DNA from: Owenweeksia sp965229445
Lineage (GTDB): Bacteria > Bacteroidota > Bacteroidia > Flavobacteriales > Schleiferiaceae
Length of the DNA stretch: 64,000 nucleotides
Reading direction: 5' to 3'
Assembly (NCBI GenBank): GCA_965229445.1
Contig: OZ245876.1
Span: forward strand, 1,550,001-1,614,000
Part shown: in pieces, positions 16,709 through 25,902 of the stretch
How positions within the stretch are numbered: the first letter of the stretch is position 1
Layout of the letters: each line of letters opens with the position of its first letter
The notes under the pieces: generated by a model
Told to the model about the DNA's origin: nothing
What the model saw: the letters and a program-made list of their open reading frames with translations, nothing else
The model's database searches: none
Translations under genes and position numbers: made by a program

Positions 16709-17870
16709 ATTGAATGCTGTATAAGACCGGTTCAGCCTGGTCTTCTTTAGGCTGCTCTTTGATGTTGGGGTGAATACTTCTGTACAGCTCTGCGTGACTA
16801 GCTACACTTTGATGGATGTCGTAGTATCTCTCTACCAGGAGCCTCGCCTGCCTACCCATAATTTTTCTCAGTTCTGGTTCTCGGTGCAACTCCAATATGG
16901 CCTGTTTCCAGTCTTCTGGCTTTCCAGCAGATACCAGCATGCCATCGGTACGGTTGGCTATGACTTCCAGATTTCCATTGACCGGACTAGTAATGATTGC
17001 TTTCCGCATCGCCATGGCCTCAAGTAAGCCTATGGACAGACCTTCCCATTGTGAAGGCATGCAATAGATATCAAAGATTTTTAAAATGTATGGGACATCT
17101 GCCGTGATCTTTTGAAAACTCACATGGTTTTCTATACCCAGTCTTTTAGTCTCATCCAAACATGCTTGTTTTAATTCACCATCGCCTATGATCATGAAAT
17201 GTAACTTTCGCTCCTCCTTCAGGGCCAAGGCCGCAGCCCTGATAAGCGTGAGGGGATCCTTTTTCTGGCACAAACGAGCTAAAAAGCCAACGATAGTGTA
17301 ATTCTCCGGGATGCCATAAATCCTTCTGCTTAGGCTTGAAGGGCGATCTGGGTCAAATTCTTTCGTGTCTACCCCATGAGGGATCACCACAGAATTTGGA
17401 ATGGAAAATTCTCTTTCACCTTCCTCCAAGTTGATAGGAGAGGGCAGCACATTATGAGAGGCCTGTTGCATCAAAAAGCGTTCATTCATCTTGCACATTT
17501 GCCGAAAGGGAAAATCTTTATATCTATGAAACCCCCAACAGTGAATATTATATATAAAGGGCAGCTTCAGTCGGTAGGAAGCATACAGACTAAAATTCGC
17601 AGAAGTTTGATCATGACAATGTACCAGATCAAAACCATAGTATTCTGCCATCGATCTAATTTGCCTGGCCACACTGAATCTGGAATATGATTTACGATCA
17701 ATGACCGTATACGGAATATTGAGCTCTTCAAGCTTTTCAGTTACATAGCCTTGAGATAAGCAAATAACCTGACTTTCGAATTCCTTTTGATCGAGAAAAC
17801 GGGAGAGCTGAACAAGGTGAGTTGCGCAGCCGCCGTAGTCGGCTCGCGCGATGACATGAAGAATCTTCAT
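16707..17870 (-). CDS. Glycosyltransferase family 4 protein
   Basis: A 387-residue GT-B fold glycosyltransferase of family 4. The N-terminal domain begins KILHVIARADYGGCATHL with the glycine-rich acceptor-site loop. The C-terminal donor domain shows VGFLARLCQKKDPLTLI, the FDIYCMPSQWEGLSIGLLEA segment with the EX7E motif, and SPVNGN. It transfers a sugar from a nucleotide donor to an unknown acceptor, probably a cell-surface glycan, at the cytoplasmic face of the inner membrane. It stands alone, bounded by a terminator downstream and 82 nt upstream. Confidence 0.92.
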   Translation of the reverse strand: MKILHVIARADYGGCATHLVQLSRFLDQKEFESQVICLSQGYVTEKLEELNIPYTVIDRKSYSRFSVARQIRSMAEYYGFDLVHCHDQTSANFSLYASYRLKLPFIYNIHCWGFHRYKDFPFRQMCKMNERFLMQQASHNVLPSPINLEEGEREFSIPNSVVIPHGVDTKEFDPDRPSSLSRRIYGIPENYTIVGFLARLCQKKDPLTLIRAAALALKEERKLHFMIIGDGELKQACLDETKRLGIENHVSFQKITADVPYILKIFDIYCMPSQWEGLSIGLLEAMAMRKAIITSPVNGNLEVIANRTDGMLVSAGKPEDWKQAILELHREPELRKIMGRQARLLVERYYDIHQSVASHAELYRSIHPNIKEQPKEDQAEPVLYSIQ

Positions 17871-17952
17871 GTAGGTCTTTAAGGTTTGGTTAGGCTAAAT
17901 TTAGGAAATAATAAGCTTAAATGCTTTTGGCAGGCACTATTTATTCTCGATT

Positions 17953-20850
17953 TCAATAATAACCTCTGCGAAGACGATGGAGAATAGCATCCAAATCGAG
18001 GTTTAGAACATACCGGATATTACCTCCATAATTGAATTGACCAGGAAAGAACTGATCGTTATAGCCGAGGGGAAAATAAACTTCCAGAAAATCTGTCAGC
18101 AATGCTACCCTGATGCCATAATCGTAGTGGATCTTATCAAAACCATCAACCAGGGCCACGTCGCCAAAAACACCAAAGACTTGCCAGATTGGAAGGCTAA
18201 GGTTGGTGGCCAACATCCATTCATTACCAAAGAAATTGGTTTCGGTTTTGAAGCCTCCGTCCGTTACAAAGAACTGTTTACTCCAAATTCCCGATTGGTC
18301 TGAACGCCCGATGAAATAGTAGTCGAACATAAAGTCTTGAGTGCCACTTAAACCAAGGCTATAATAGTTTTGTTGGTTTCCTTGCTCAGCAAAAGTGTTG
18401 CTGAGGAAAACTCCTCCAAAACCCCTCCATATCAGCCATTTACGATTAGGGAGCATCCATCTGAAATCAGTATTTATATCCAGTCTACTGAATTGGTTTC
18501 CCACCAACACATCCGTTCTTATGGTATAGGGCCTTATTAACCTGGTTTCTTCGTAACGATGTGTGAGGTTGACTACAGTATAGCTGGCATTTGAAATGTC
18601 GTTTGCTACGCCATCAAACTCCGGTGGTAATTCACGTTCTACGTGCACAGCTCTTAAGCGGACTCGTTGCAGAATGGTGCTGCGGGGATAGGGTTTTCTG
18701 AATCTAAAGCTTACTGATGGAGACAACCTAAAGAAGGCTAGGTCCTGATCGTAATGATAATACCTCATATATACTCCGGCCGAGATGCGGTGAAAGATAT
18801 TGGAGGATTGTGGTATAATATTACGCTCTAAACTTGCCGAGCCTGTTAACTGGCCCTGACCGGTGCTAAAGCTTGGTCCAATGCGCCATTCCCAGGGCCT
18901 GGTTACCAAACCATAGTTATAAAAGTCTACACTTAAGAGTAATTTATCGTATGCATTGTAACCCAATCCGGGCACCCAAAAGATTTGCGTAGAACGTGGA
19001 TCTTCAAAGGTTTGATAGAACTGCAATTTGATTGGCTTCAGATGAGGAAATAAGCCTGGACGATAATAGTTGTTCTTCAAATTCCACTCAGCGTTTTGAC
19101 CGTGGTCATTGATTCTAATTTGGTCAAACTCATCGTGGTAAATTTGCTGAGTACGCTTGTCGGAATGCCCATCCAGCCATTCCGTAATCACCGGCTTTCC
19201 ATTTTTATAGCCGGTAATGGAATAGGGTAGGTTTAATCTTCCCTTGTTGGAAACCCTAGCTGTGGAGATGGTAGGGCAGTGTTCAAATTTGCCCATCCGA
19301 TAATCATAGATCTCTGATGAGGATAACCAATCATTGAAAAACCACGAAATGTTGCGGTTATGATAATACCGCAGGGACTTTTCCAGTGCCAAAGGGGTGG
19401 TCAAATCTTCATTTTTAAGGAAGGCGTTCATGCCTCTGCTAAAATTCCGATCGCCGACATATTCCCTTAAATGATTGAGAGCCAGGTATGATTTGGCCAT
19501 AGGAACGGCACCGTAGTTTAGGCGCGTCAATGAATCTGCGGGTGTATTCAGCGGTTGATCGAGACCCTGTCTCGCCAGAAATAAATAGAGATATTGGTTT
19601 TGGTAGGAATAGTCAAATTTATTGAGCGATAGAATCCAGCCCGAGATACTATGTGCAAAAGGTTGCCAAAACTGATCGGTATAGATATCCTGCCAGGGTG
19701 TCCAAAATTCGTCAGAGAAAGCATCTTGAATATATCGATACTTGTAATAGTAGGGCAGTCCTCGAGCTAACCAAACATGATCAAAACCATTCATTTGATG
19801 GCGATAGCGTATGGCGGATTGAAACCTGGCGTGAGCCAATTCTCGAGAAAGTTCAAATACGCTCCCCGGATGAGATAAAGTGAGCATGGCATCACTATGC
19901 GCATGACCCCGGTATTGATTCAGAATGACCAAATTGAAATCACGGCCCATGACCAGGCCTGTTTCTCGCATCATAAAGCTAGAAATACGCTCATTTATGG
20001 TATCCAGTATGGCAGGAATAAAGGGATCCTTGGCCTGAAGAAACAGCATCCCGCCATTATCTAATTTAAACAGGTTGAACTGAGAAGAAATAGCAAATTG
20101 CAAACCAGTACCCTTGTGGTTGAACCGGATGCTCTTTAAGGACCCGGAATATGATGACCTACTAAAAGGTTTGGCGGCCCGGTCATTTAAAAAAGAAATT
20201 TCGGTTGGTGTGATCAATGTAGCATTGGAGGCTACGATTAAGGAATCAGGAAGGGTCCATCTTACCTGATAGTTGTTTTCCTGACAATAGCGATCTCTTT
20301 GCCAGGTTTCTGGGTTTAAATGGAAGCCCGAAGAATCTAATGGAGGTATTTCCGGAAGCCAGTCGTAAACCAGGATTTCTGTTTGAGAAGCATAGCTTCC
20401 CAGCCAGTCTTTTTGAGGCAGTACAATGGTAAATGTCAGATCTATAAGGAGGGAGTCAGCAGGAGCTAAGGCTTGCTTGAGTGGAAGGCGGATAAACTCA
20501 CATTCCACACAAGTTTGGCGGAGAGTCCCCGATAATTCCGAATCATCAAATGCCTTAACACGCAATTCTTTAATGCTCAGGCTGCCTTTCTCTTCTTTGG
20601 CAAAGTGCAGATCTGTTCTCTGAAATTCGAGATACTGTTGATGAAAGAAAGAACCTTTCCATGATAAGGCTCGGGGTGGTAAGTGTAAGTAGACTTCGGT
20701 CAGGGGTTTTCCCGAGCTATTGTTCAACCAGATACTGGCATTCCCGGTGAGGCTATCACCTTCGTGTAACTTTAAATTAAAGTCGTAGGCATGCTGTCCA
20801 CACACTATAAGACAGGAAAGAAAAATAAAACTGGTAAGGAGATACCTCAA
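17953..20850 (-). CDS. Exported M1-peptidase-like protein with C-terminal beta-barrel, zinc site degenerate
   Basis: About 965 residues. Residue numbers below count from the upstream ATG at 20883. The open frame starts at that ATG, but a perfect -7 box (20867-20874) lies inside it; the TTG at 20850 then gives a clean signal peptide (RYLLTSFIFLSCLIVCGQ). The N-terminal 530 residues follow the M1 aminopeptidase plan: a beta saddle domain, then a helical gluzincin-like domain. Where HExxH should stand there is RELAH (347-351), and the usual WLNEG is WLARG (371-375). Two zinc ligands are therefore replaced, and it is probably not a peptidase. From about 620 to the end alternating strands resemble an outer-membrane beta-barrel. 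No operon partner is within 80 nt. Confidence 0.72.
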   Translation of the reverse strand: MRYLLTSFIFLSCLIVCGQHAYDFNLKLHEGDSLTGNASIWLNNSSGKPLTEVYLHLPPRALSWKGSFFHQQYLEFQRTDLHFAKEEKGSLSIKELRVKAFDDSELSGTLRQTCVECEFIRLPLKQALAPADSLLIDLTFTIVLPQKDWLGSYASQTEILVYDWLPEIPPLDSSGFHLNPETWQRDRYCQENNYQVRWTLPDSLIVASNATLITPTEISFLNDRAAKPFSRSSYSGSLKSIRFNHKGTGLQFAISSQFNLFKLDNGGMLFLQAKDPFIPAILDTINERISSFMMRETGLVMGRDFNLVILNQYRGHAHSDAMLTLSHPGSVFELSRELAHARFQSAIRYRHQMNGFDHVWLARGLPYYYKYRYIQDAFSDEFWTPWQDIYTDQFWQPFAHSISGWILSLNKFDYSYQNQYLYLFLARQGLDQPLNTPADSLTRLNYGAVPMAKSYLALNHLREYVGDRNFSRGMNAFLKNEDLTTPLALEKSLRYYHNRNISWFFNDWLSSSEIYDYRMGKFEHCPTISTARVSNKGRLNLPYSITGYKNGKPVITEWLDGHSDKRTQQIYHDEFDQIRINDHGQNAEWNLKNNYYRPGLFPHLKPIKLQFYQTFEDPRSTQIFWVPGLGYNAYDKLLLSVDFYNYGLVTRPWEWRIGPSFSTGQGQLTGSASLERNIIPQSSNIFHRISAGVYMRYYHYDQDLAFFRLSPSVSFRFRKPYPRSTILQRVRLRAVHVERELPPEFDGVANDISNASYTVVNLTHRYEETRLIRPYTIRTDVLVGNQFSRLDINTDFRWMLPNRKWLIWRGFGGVFLSNTFAEQGNQQNYYSLGLSGTQDFMFDYYFIGRSDQSGIWSKQFFVTDGGFKTETNFFGNEWMLATNLSLPIWQVFGVFGDVALVDGFDKIHYDYGIRVALLTDFLEVYFPLGYNDQFFPGQFNYGGNIRYVLNLDLDAILHRLRRGYY

Positions 20851-20866
20851 GTATGCATAGTTTCCA

Positions 20867-20874
20867 CAAATATA
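20867..20874 (-). promoter_or_regulatory. -7 box upstream of the M1-like gene
   Basis: On the minus strand TATATTTG matches TAnnTTTG exactly. It lies 16 nt before the TTG at 20850 and downstream of the ATG at 20883, favouring the TTG as the true start. Confidence 0.5.
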
Positions 20875-20897
20875 GAATGACATGCCAGCTTAGTGAC

Positions 20898-20925
20898 AAA
20901 AAAAGTCCCGGTTTTCACCGGGACT
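20898..20925 (-). terminator. Intrinsic terminator of the pspC operon
   Basis: On the minus strand, arms AGTCCCGGT and ACCGGGACT (9 bp) with a 4-nt loop are followed by a run of seven T. It lies 23 nt after the pspC stop. Confidence 0.92.
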
Positions 20926-20947
20926 ATCAAAAGCAAGCATAATCAGC

Positions 20948-22735
20948 CTATATGCGAAGCTGAGTATGATTTCGAAGTATGTTGAGCGTCGTGTACCGAA
21001 GCTTTTCTTCTATTGGTCTGGCAATTGTTTCGTAAAACACATTTCCCTGCACTCGTGTTTCAGAATCACTTTCATTATTAAACACTAAATCGGCTTCGGA
21101 ATCTTCAGCGGCATCTTCAATTTCTTCTATGAGCTCCTGTTCTTGCTCTGATTCATGTAAGGTATCCGGAAATTCCATATCCTCACCAGGAATTTCACAG
21201 CCATCACAAGACAAGCCATCTTCGGTCATATGCCACAACTTACCGACCATATCATCGTCCCACATATTCTGAATATTATCTACATCATAGATATAATCCT
21301 TAATGGCATAATCAAAATATACAGAATGACCGGCTGGTAAATACAACACCACATCAACCTCCTGCGCTCTGAACTTTTGGTTTTCATCCAGCATATAATA
21401 CATCGGTACTTTAATGACCGAGTCTTCAATAAGCACTTCGAATCGTAAATTTTCTGCATTTCCACGCGCTTCAGCCCGCGACACACCATGTGATTCCTTG
21501 CGAACTTTTATAAAGGGCAATTCTTCATCGGTAGGTTTAATATTGATATCTACCATACTAAAGGCATGTTGATTACCAAATGGTTTCCATGGCATATCCA
21601 CATTGTAATCATCTTCAAATATTTCTTTGATGCTATCATGGTCTATGGTGAGGAAATACTGCTGGTACTGAGGAACGCTGAGATCGTAGCTTACATAGGC
21701 GTCATCTTTAAACTTGTGCACAATTTTTACGGTAGAGACAGCCAGCAATACCAGTCCAATAAGAGTGGTTAATGCCAAACCAGACTTGGTGGGCCGGTTT
21801 AGAGGATCAAGGTCGAACAGAATGCGTATTCCAAAGTAAATGAGAAGGAATAATGGTGCTGCCACACTTAGGATAATTGAGACGATCAGCATGTTATAGT
21901 GATTCTCATTTTCGGTGATCAGCTTCATAAATTCCAGAACGTATTGCAAGCCAACATCGGTACCGTTGATATCTACGGTGCCTATAACCAGGCTCATTAC
22001 AATGGAGAACAGTAGGATGAATCCGATAATGAGAAAGAATATGCCAATTAGCTTAAATATGAATTTAAAGATCAGGGTGAATGCATCAACCAGAAACCTT
22101 CCCAATTCATTGAAAAAACCGCCTAAACCATCTCTGGTTTTACCATAACGGTACTCACCCTTTACATCTGTAAACTCCTCTTTTATAGACTTTTGGATAT
22201 TGGAAATATTAACTGGCTCACCACGCATCATCAACTTTTCAGCAGTGGTTTTGGCTCTGGGTATAACAATCCACATGATTAGGTAAACCAGAAAGCCCGG
22301 ACCTACAAAAAACAATAGAATGAAAAGCAGTCTAATCCATATGACATCGACATTAAAATAAGCGGCCACGCCAGAAGAGACACCCCCAATCACACGGTTG
22401 TCGGAATCGCGCATGAGGCGTTTTGCACCGCTGTAAGTTGAGGATGAGCCGGAAGGTCCGGTTTCTTCCTGAGCGTCCAGATAATCTTCTGGTTGCCCCA
22501 TTATTTCGATCACCTCCAGAACATCGGTAAGTGTTATCACCTCCTTTCCTTCCGCGTTGCGTTCCCTAAAGAGTTCGGCAATTCTGTTTTCAATGTCACT
22601 TATAATTTCACTGCCGCCTTCCGTTTGTCGGAATTGACGTTTTAAAGTATCCAGGTACCGCTCCAATTGCTTGAAGGCATCTTCATCAATGTGAAAGATC
22701 AGTCCTGCGAGATTTATGTTTAATGTTTTGTTCAT
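20948..22735 (-). CDS. PspC domain-containing membrane protein
   Basis: A 595-residue protein. Residues 1-95 are soluble and acidic, with helices that suggest protein binding (LERYLDTLKRQF, IISDIENRIAELF). Residues 105-162 form a PspC domain: RLMRDSDNRVIGGVSSGVA followed by two hydrophobic segments. Three or four more membrane helices follow (about 210-250, 280-310 and 325-345), then a large C-terminal extracytoplasmic region with an acidic tail (EQEQELIEEIEDAAED). PspC proteins take part in envelope-stress responses in Gram-negative bacteria; here no pspA, B or F adjoins. Its ATG overlaps the padR stop by 4 nt, so it is coupled to that regulator. Confidence 0.9.
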   Translation of the reverse strand: MNKTLNINLAGLIFHIDEDAFKQLERYLDTLKRQFRQTEGGSEIISDIENRIAELFRERNAEGKEVITLTDVLEVIEIMGQPEDYLDAQEETGPSGSSSTYSGAKRLMRDSDNRVIGGVSSGVAAYFNVDVIWIRLLFILLFFVGPGFLVYLIMWIVIPRAKTTAEKLMMRGEPVNISNIQKSIKEEFTDVKGEYRYGKTRDGLGGFFNELGRFLVDAFTLIFKFIFKLIGIFFLIIGFILLFSIVMSLVIGTVDINGTDVGLQYVLEFMKLITENENHYNMLIVSIILSVAAPLFLLIYFGIRILFDLDPLNRPTKSGLALTTLIGLVLLAVSTVKIVHKFKDDAYVSYDLSVPQYQQYFLTIDHDSIKEIFEDDYNVDMPWKPFGNQHAFSMVDINIKPTDEELPFIKVRKESHGVSRAEARGNAENLRFEVLIEDSVIKVPMYYMLDENQKFRAQEVDVVLYLPAGHSVYFDYAIKDYIYDVDNIQNMWDDDMVGKLWHMTEDGLSCDGCEIPGEDMEFPDTLHESEQEQELIEEIEDAAEDSEADLVFNNESDSETRVQGNVFYETIARPIEEKLRYTTLNILRNHTQLRI

Positions 22736-23070
22736 TTCAAGTTAGGCTTTTGAGTGGTTTTCGTTACGGCTTCCACAAGCTTGTTCCAGCTTACAGTTAG
22801 TTCAGCCAGAGCTTCAGTACCCTTATCCGTCAGTGAATAGTATTTACGAGGCGGTCCCGACGTTGACTCCTCCCAGCGATAGGCCAGCAGACCCGCATTT
22901 TTGAGGCGGGTGAGAAGAGGGTAGAGGGTACCCTCAACTACAATTATTTCAGCGCTTTTGAGATGGTCAATAATGTCTGATGCATAGGCATCCTTTTCCT
23001 GTAGCATGGAGAGGATACACAGTTCCAGAACACCTTTACGCATCTGCGCTTTTGTGTTTTCAAGATTCAT
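22732..23070 (-). CDS. PadR family transcriptional regulator
   Basis: A 112-residue winged-helix regulator. It begins with a short helix, then LELCILSMLQEKDAYASDII (helix 1-2), VVEGTLYPLLTRLKNAGLL (recognition helix) and the wing with SGPPRKYYSLTDKG, all hallmarks of PadR subfamily-2 proteins that repress their own operons and respond to small molecules or stress. It overlaps the upstream DUF4252-like gene and the downstream pspC gene by 4 nt each. A palindrome at 23580-23602 is its likely operator. The inducer is unknown. Confidence 0.94.
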   Translation of the reverse strand: MNLENTKAQMRKGVLELCILSMLQEKDAYASDIIDHLKSAEIIVVEGTLYPLLTRLKNAGLLAYRWEESTSGPPRKYYSLTDKGTEALAELTVSWNKLVEAVTKTTQKPNLK

Positions 23071-23537
23071 GATTTGCTACGAATTTTAATTTTACCAAAT
23101 ACAGCTATAAATACTCCGGTGTCACCTTCATCAGATAGGACCAGCATACAGATGTCGCTGTAGTAATCACCCTTCTTTTCTCCATAGAATTTGATAAAAT
23201 CTACATCCCGTTCGTCAAAATCCTTCGGAAGATCAATTTCTTTCAGAGAGGATCGGGCGAGCTCCTGATCTATGGCCGAAATGGATTTCTTAGGGCTGGC
23301 TTCATCGCCGAAAGCAATGAATTTTACTTGATACACATCACCACTTATGTGTCTCATCTGATCGTCTATATCCAGATCCAAATCCAGAATATCTACTAAA
23401 TCGTAATTAAGACTCATGGACAGTACATCTTCACCATCCGCATAGTCACTGTAAATATTGGCCGCTACTTTAGACTGAGCCAGAACCAGGGAGATGCTAC
23501 CAAGAAGTAACACGGAAGTAAGAATTAGCTTTCTCAT
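23067..23537 (-). CDS. Secreted DUF4252-like protein, first gene of padR-pspC operon
   Basis: A 156-residue exported protein: signal peptide to about residue 20 (LLGSISLVLAQ), then a compact alpha/beta domain with many acidic residues (DILDLDLDIDDQM) and a C-terminal segment FYGEKKGDYYSDICMLVLS with VFIAVFGKIKI. That layout resembles DUF4252 proteins, which are secreted and of unknown function; the match is my reading, not a search. It leads a three-gene operon with overlapping ends, so it is presumably made together with the regulator and PspC and may act in the periplasm on the same stress signal. Confidence 0.68.
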   Translation of the reverse strand: MRKLILTSVLLLGSISLVLAQSKVAANIYSDYADGEDVLSMSLNYDLVDILDLDLDIDDQMRHISGDVYQVKFIAFGDEASPKKSISAIDQELARSSLKEIDLPKDFDERDVDFIKFYGEKKGDYYSDICMLVLSDEGDTGVFIAVFGKIKIRSKS

Positions 23538-23559
23538 TTTTGTGTTTTAGTTTGTTAAG

Positions 23560-23567
23560 CAAAGATA
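23560..23567 (-). promoter_or_regulatory. -7 box of the DUF4252-padR-pspC operon
   Basis: On the minus strand TATCTTTG matches TAnnTTTG exactly, 22 nt before the first ATG. A TTG (complement of 23589-23591) lies 21 nt further upstream at the -33 position, inside the palindrome. Confidence 0.65.
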
Positions 23568-23579
23568 TGTGAAACTTTA

Positions 23580-23602
23580 GGTACTATGCAATACAAAGTA
23601 CC
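23580..23602. promoter_or_regulatory. Candidate PadR operator palindrome
   Basis: An inverted repeat GGTACT-N11-AGTACC that covers the -33 region of the operon promoter. Position and the presence of padR in the operon suggest autorepression; binding is inferred. Confidence 0.6.
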
Positions 23603-23687
23603 ATATAAATATGTTAAACACTGGTATGTAGGTGGTTGAATGCTATTGGAAGTCGGTAAATGGTGGAATTTGGTCGGTAAACTAGTT

Positions 23688-25109
23688 TCAACCAAAGAAC
23701 ATGTCCTGAAAAAAGTAGGAGTAAAGCGCAATTATGATCACACAGACGATATTGAGCAAAATACCTGTCCGAGCCATTTGTTGCATATGCAGATATCCGC
23801 TGCCAAAAACTATGGCGTTGGGTGGAGTGGCGATGGGAAACATAAAGGCACAGCTAGCCGCAATAGTAAGCGGGATGGCTAGCTCAGTTTCGGCCATACC
23901 AAGGTTTCTGGCGATCACAAAGGATACAGGGATGAAAACCGAGACGAGCGCTACATTGCTCATCACTTCCGTAAGGAATACGGCAAAAGCTGTTACCATC
24001 AGGATGATGAGCAGGGGATTCTGAAATTGATTGCTGCTTATCCATTGGCCTACCAGGCCCACAATATCGGTTACTTCCATGCCTTTGGCCAGTGAGATTC
24101 CTCCACCAAATAGCAATAAAATCCCCCAGGGAAGTTTTTGGGTATCCTTCCAGGTGAGGAGGGCTTGCCTGTTTTTTCCGGCTGGTAGCGCAAACATGGC
24201 TATGGCAGATGCAATGGCTATTGCAGCATCCGATAGATTTTGCAGGCCCGGAATATGAATAATTTGTCCTCTAAAGATCCACAAAAGAGCGGTTGTCAGC
24301 ATGATCATACCCACTCTTTTTTCTTGTTTAGAAATCTTTCCCATCTGTTTGATTTCACTTCTTATTAGTTCACCGGCTCCGGGCAAGGGGCCCTCTTTTA
24401 TGGGAAAAACTAGGCGGGTGTTCACAAGATAGACTATTACAAAGAGTATGATCACCAGTGGTAACGCAAAGAAGAGCCAAGTAGAAAAGGCGATGTCTAT
24501 GATGTCCTGATCCGAAAGAATACTGGCTAGCACGAGGTTTGGAGGAGTGCCAATGAGAGTGGCAATACCGCCGATATTGGCCGCATAGGCAATGCCGAGC
24601 ATGAGGGTAACGCCAAAATTTCGACTGGCGGTTTCACTGGATATCTTATCACCAAGCAAACCGATTACTGAAACACCAATAGGTAGCATCATAATCGTGG
24701 TGGCAGTATTCGAAATCCACATGCTTAGCAAGGCAGTGGCGAGCATGCTTCCCAGTATTACCCGATCAGGTTTTTCCCCACTCAAGCGCATAATATTTAA
24801 GGCTATTCTTCGGTGTAAATTCCATTTCTCAATTCCCAATCCCATCACAAAGCCTCCTAGAAATAGATAAATAACCGGATTGCCATAGTTGGCGGTAGTC
24901 GACTTGAGATCCAGAATACCGAGTAAAGGAAAGAGGAGAATGGGAAGCAAGGCCGTTGCTCCAATAGGAATAACGTTGGTAATCCACCAGGCTAGCATCC
25001 ATAGCATACAAGCAAGCATTCTCACTTGAGAATTGCCACTCTCGCCCATCCATAAGCATAAACTGAATACTAATGGTCCGGATATCAGTTTAGCCAGCCG
25101 GTAATTCAT
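23688..25109 (-). CDS. SLC13/DASS family sodium:anion symporter
   Basis: A 473-residue inner-membrane transporter with about eleven helices and the DASS family substrate/sodium motifs in both repeats: ISNTATTIMMLP with GTPPNLVLAS, and MSNVALVSVFIP with ATPPNAIVFGSG. Members import dicarboxylates, citrate or sulfate with sodium; the substrate cannot be told here. Length and pseudo-twofold repeat are complete. It is a single gene, 127 nt after kdsC and transcribed in the same direction. The gene-free 150 nt beyond it carries the promoter of the padR operon. Confidence 0.92.
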   Translation of the reverse strand: MNYRLAKLISGPLVFSLCLWMGESGNSQVRMLACMLWMLAWWITNVIPIGATALLPILLFPLLGILDLKSTTANYGNPVIYLFLGGFVMGLGIEKWNLHRRIALNIMRLSGEKPDRVILGSMLATALLSMWISNTATTIMMLPIGVSVIGLLGDKISSETASRNFGVTLMLGIAYAANIGGIATLIGTPPNLVLASILSDQDIIDIAFSTWLFFALPLVIILFVIVYLVNTRLVFPIKEGPLPGAGELIRSEIKQMGKISKQEKRVGMIMLTTALLWIFRGQIIHIPGLQNLSDAAIAIASAIAMFALPAGKNRQALLTWKDTQKLPWGILLLFGGGISLAKGMEVTDIVGLVGQWISSNQFQNPLLIILMVTAFAVFLTEVMSNVALVSVFIPVSFVIARNLGMAETELAIPLTIAASCAFMFPIATPPNAIVFGSGYLHMQQMARTGILLNIVCVIIIALYSYFFQDMFFG

Positions 25110-25236
25110 ACTATTTGATAAAGAATACTCAGGTTAAAAGTCATGATTAAGATATAAAACTGGGAATTGTAAATCCTAAATGAGCATGACGGTTAATTAG
25201 AATCCTATCCTGGGAGCATGAAAGGCTTTTGTCGTA

Positions 25237-25902
25237 TCAGATTAAGATGTATTCATCAATCAACTCCCGAATGCATCCATCGCCACCTTTGGAGTTTAGT
25301 ATTAAACCTGCAGCTTCCCTGGCTTGAGTAACGGCGTCGGCCGGACAGGCAGCCAGCCCCACCCGGTTTAATACCGGTATATCCGATGTGTCATCACCCA
25401 CGTAGGCTACGTCCTTGAAGGTCAAATTGAGTTGAGTTAACCAGCCTTCCAGAATTTCCAACTTAGGCTGTTTACCAACATAGACATGTTTAATCCCGAG
25501 CATTTCCGCCCGTCGCTCCACTAGTCCGGTGCTCACTCCGGCACTTATGATCCCTGTCAAGATTCCTGCGTTATGTGCACGCTTTATACCCTGACCGTCC
25601 TTGGCATTAAATTTCTTTATTTCATCCCCGTTTTTAGAGAATATCATTCCACCATCGGTCAATACGCCATCACAATCCATAATCAGCATTTTCACCTCTG
25701 TAAACGGATTGCCCAGCGAATGATTGAGTAAGCTATTGATCGGATGTCCACTCATTTCACTAATGAGAAGGAGCTCATCCACTGTGAGTTGCTTTTTTCC
25801 TGAATTAAGTTGATCGATTGATTCAAGCGGAAACTGAATCTTCTGCTTCTCTACCAGGTACGTAAGGTTGTTAATCAGCGTTTTGATTTGCTGTTCAATC
25901 AT
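25237..25902 (-). CDS. kdsC: 3-deoxy-D-manno-octulosonate 8-phosphate phosphatase with N-terminal extension
   Basis: A 221-residue HAD-superfamily phosphatase (C0 type) that removes phosphate from Kdo-8-phosphate. Core motifs: MDCDGVLTDGG with the two catalytic Asp, KDGQGIK, IISAGVSTGLVERRAE, GKQPKLEIL and GDDTSDIPVL. The core alone matches KdsC. About 70 extra residues precede it, with NSGKKQLTVDELLLISEMSG, a pattern close to the end of a small Xre-type helix-turn-helix domain. The chosen ATG (25902) overlaps kdsA by 8 nt; an in-frame ATG at 25911 is the alternative. It is the third gene of the kdsD-kdsA-kdsC operon. Confidence 0.93.
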   Translation of the reverse strand: MIEQQIKTLINNLTYLVEKQKIQFPLESIDQLNSGKKQLTVDELLLISEMSGHPINSLLNHSLGNPFTEVKMLIMDCDGVLTDGGMIFSKNGDEIKKFNAKDGQGIKRAHNAGILTGIISAGVSTGLVERRAEMLGIKHVYVGKQPKLEILEGWLTQLNLTFKDVAYVGDDTSDIPVLNRVGLAACPADAVTQAREAAGLILNSKGGDGCIRELIDEYILI

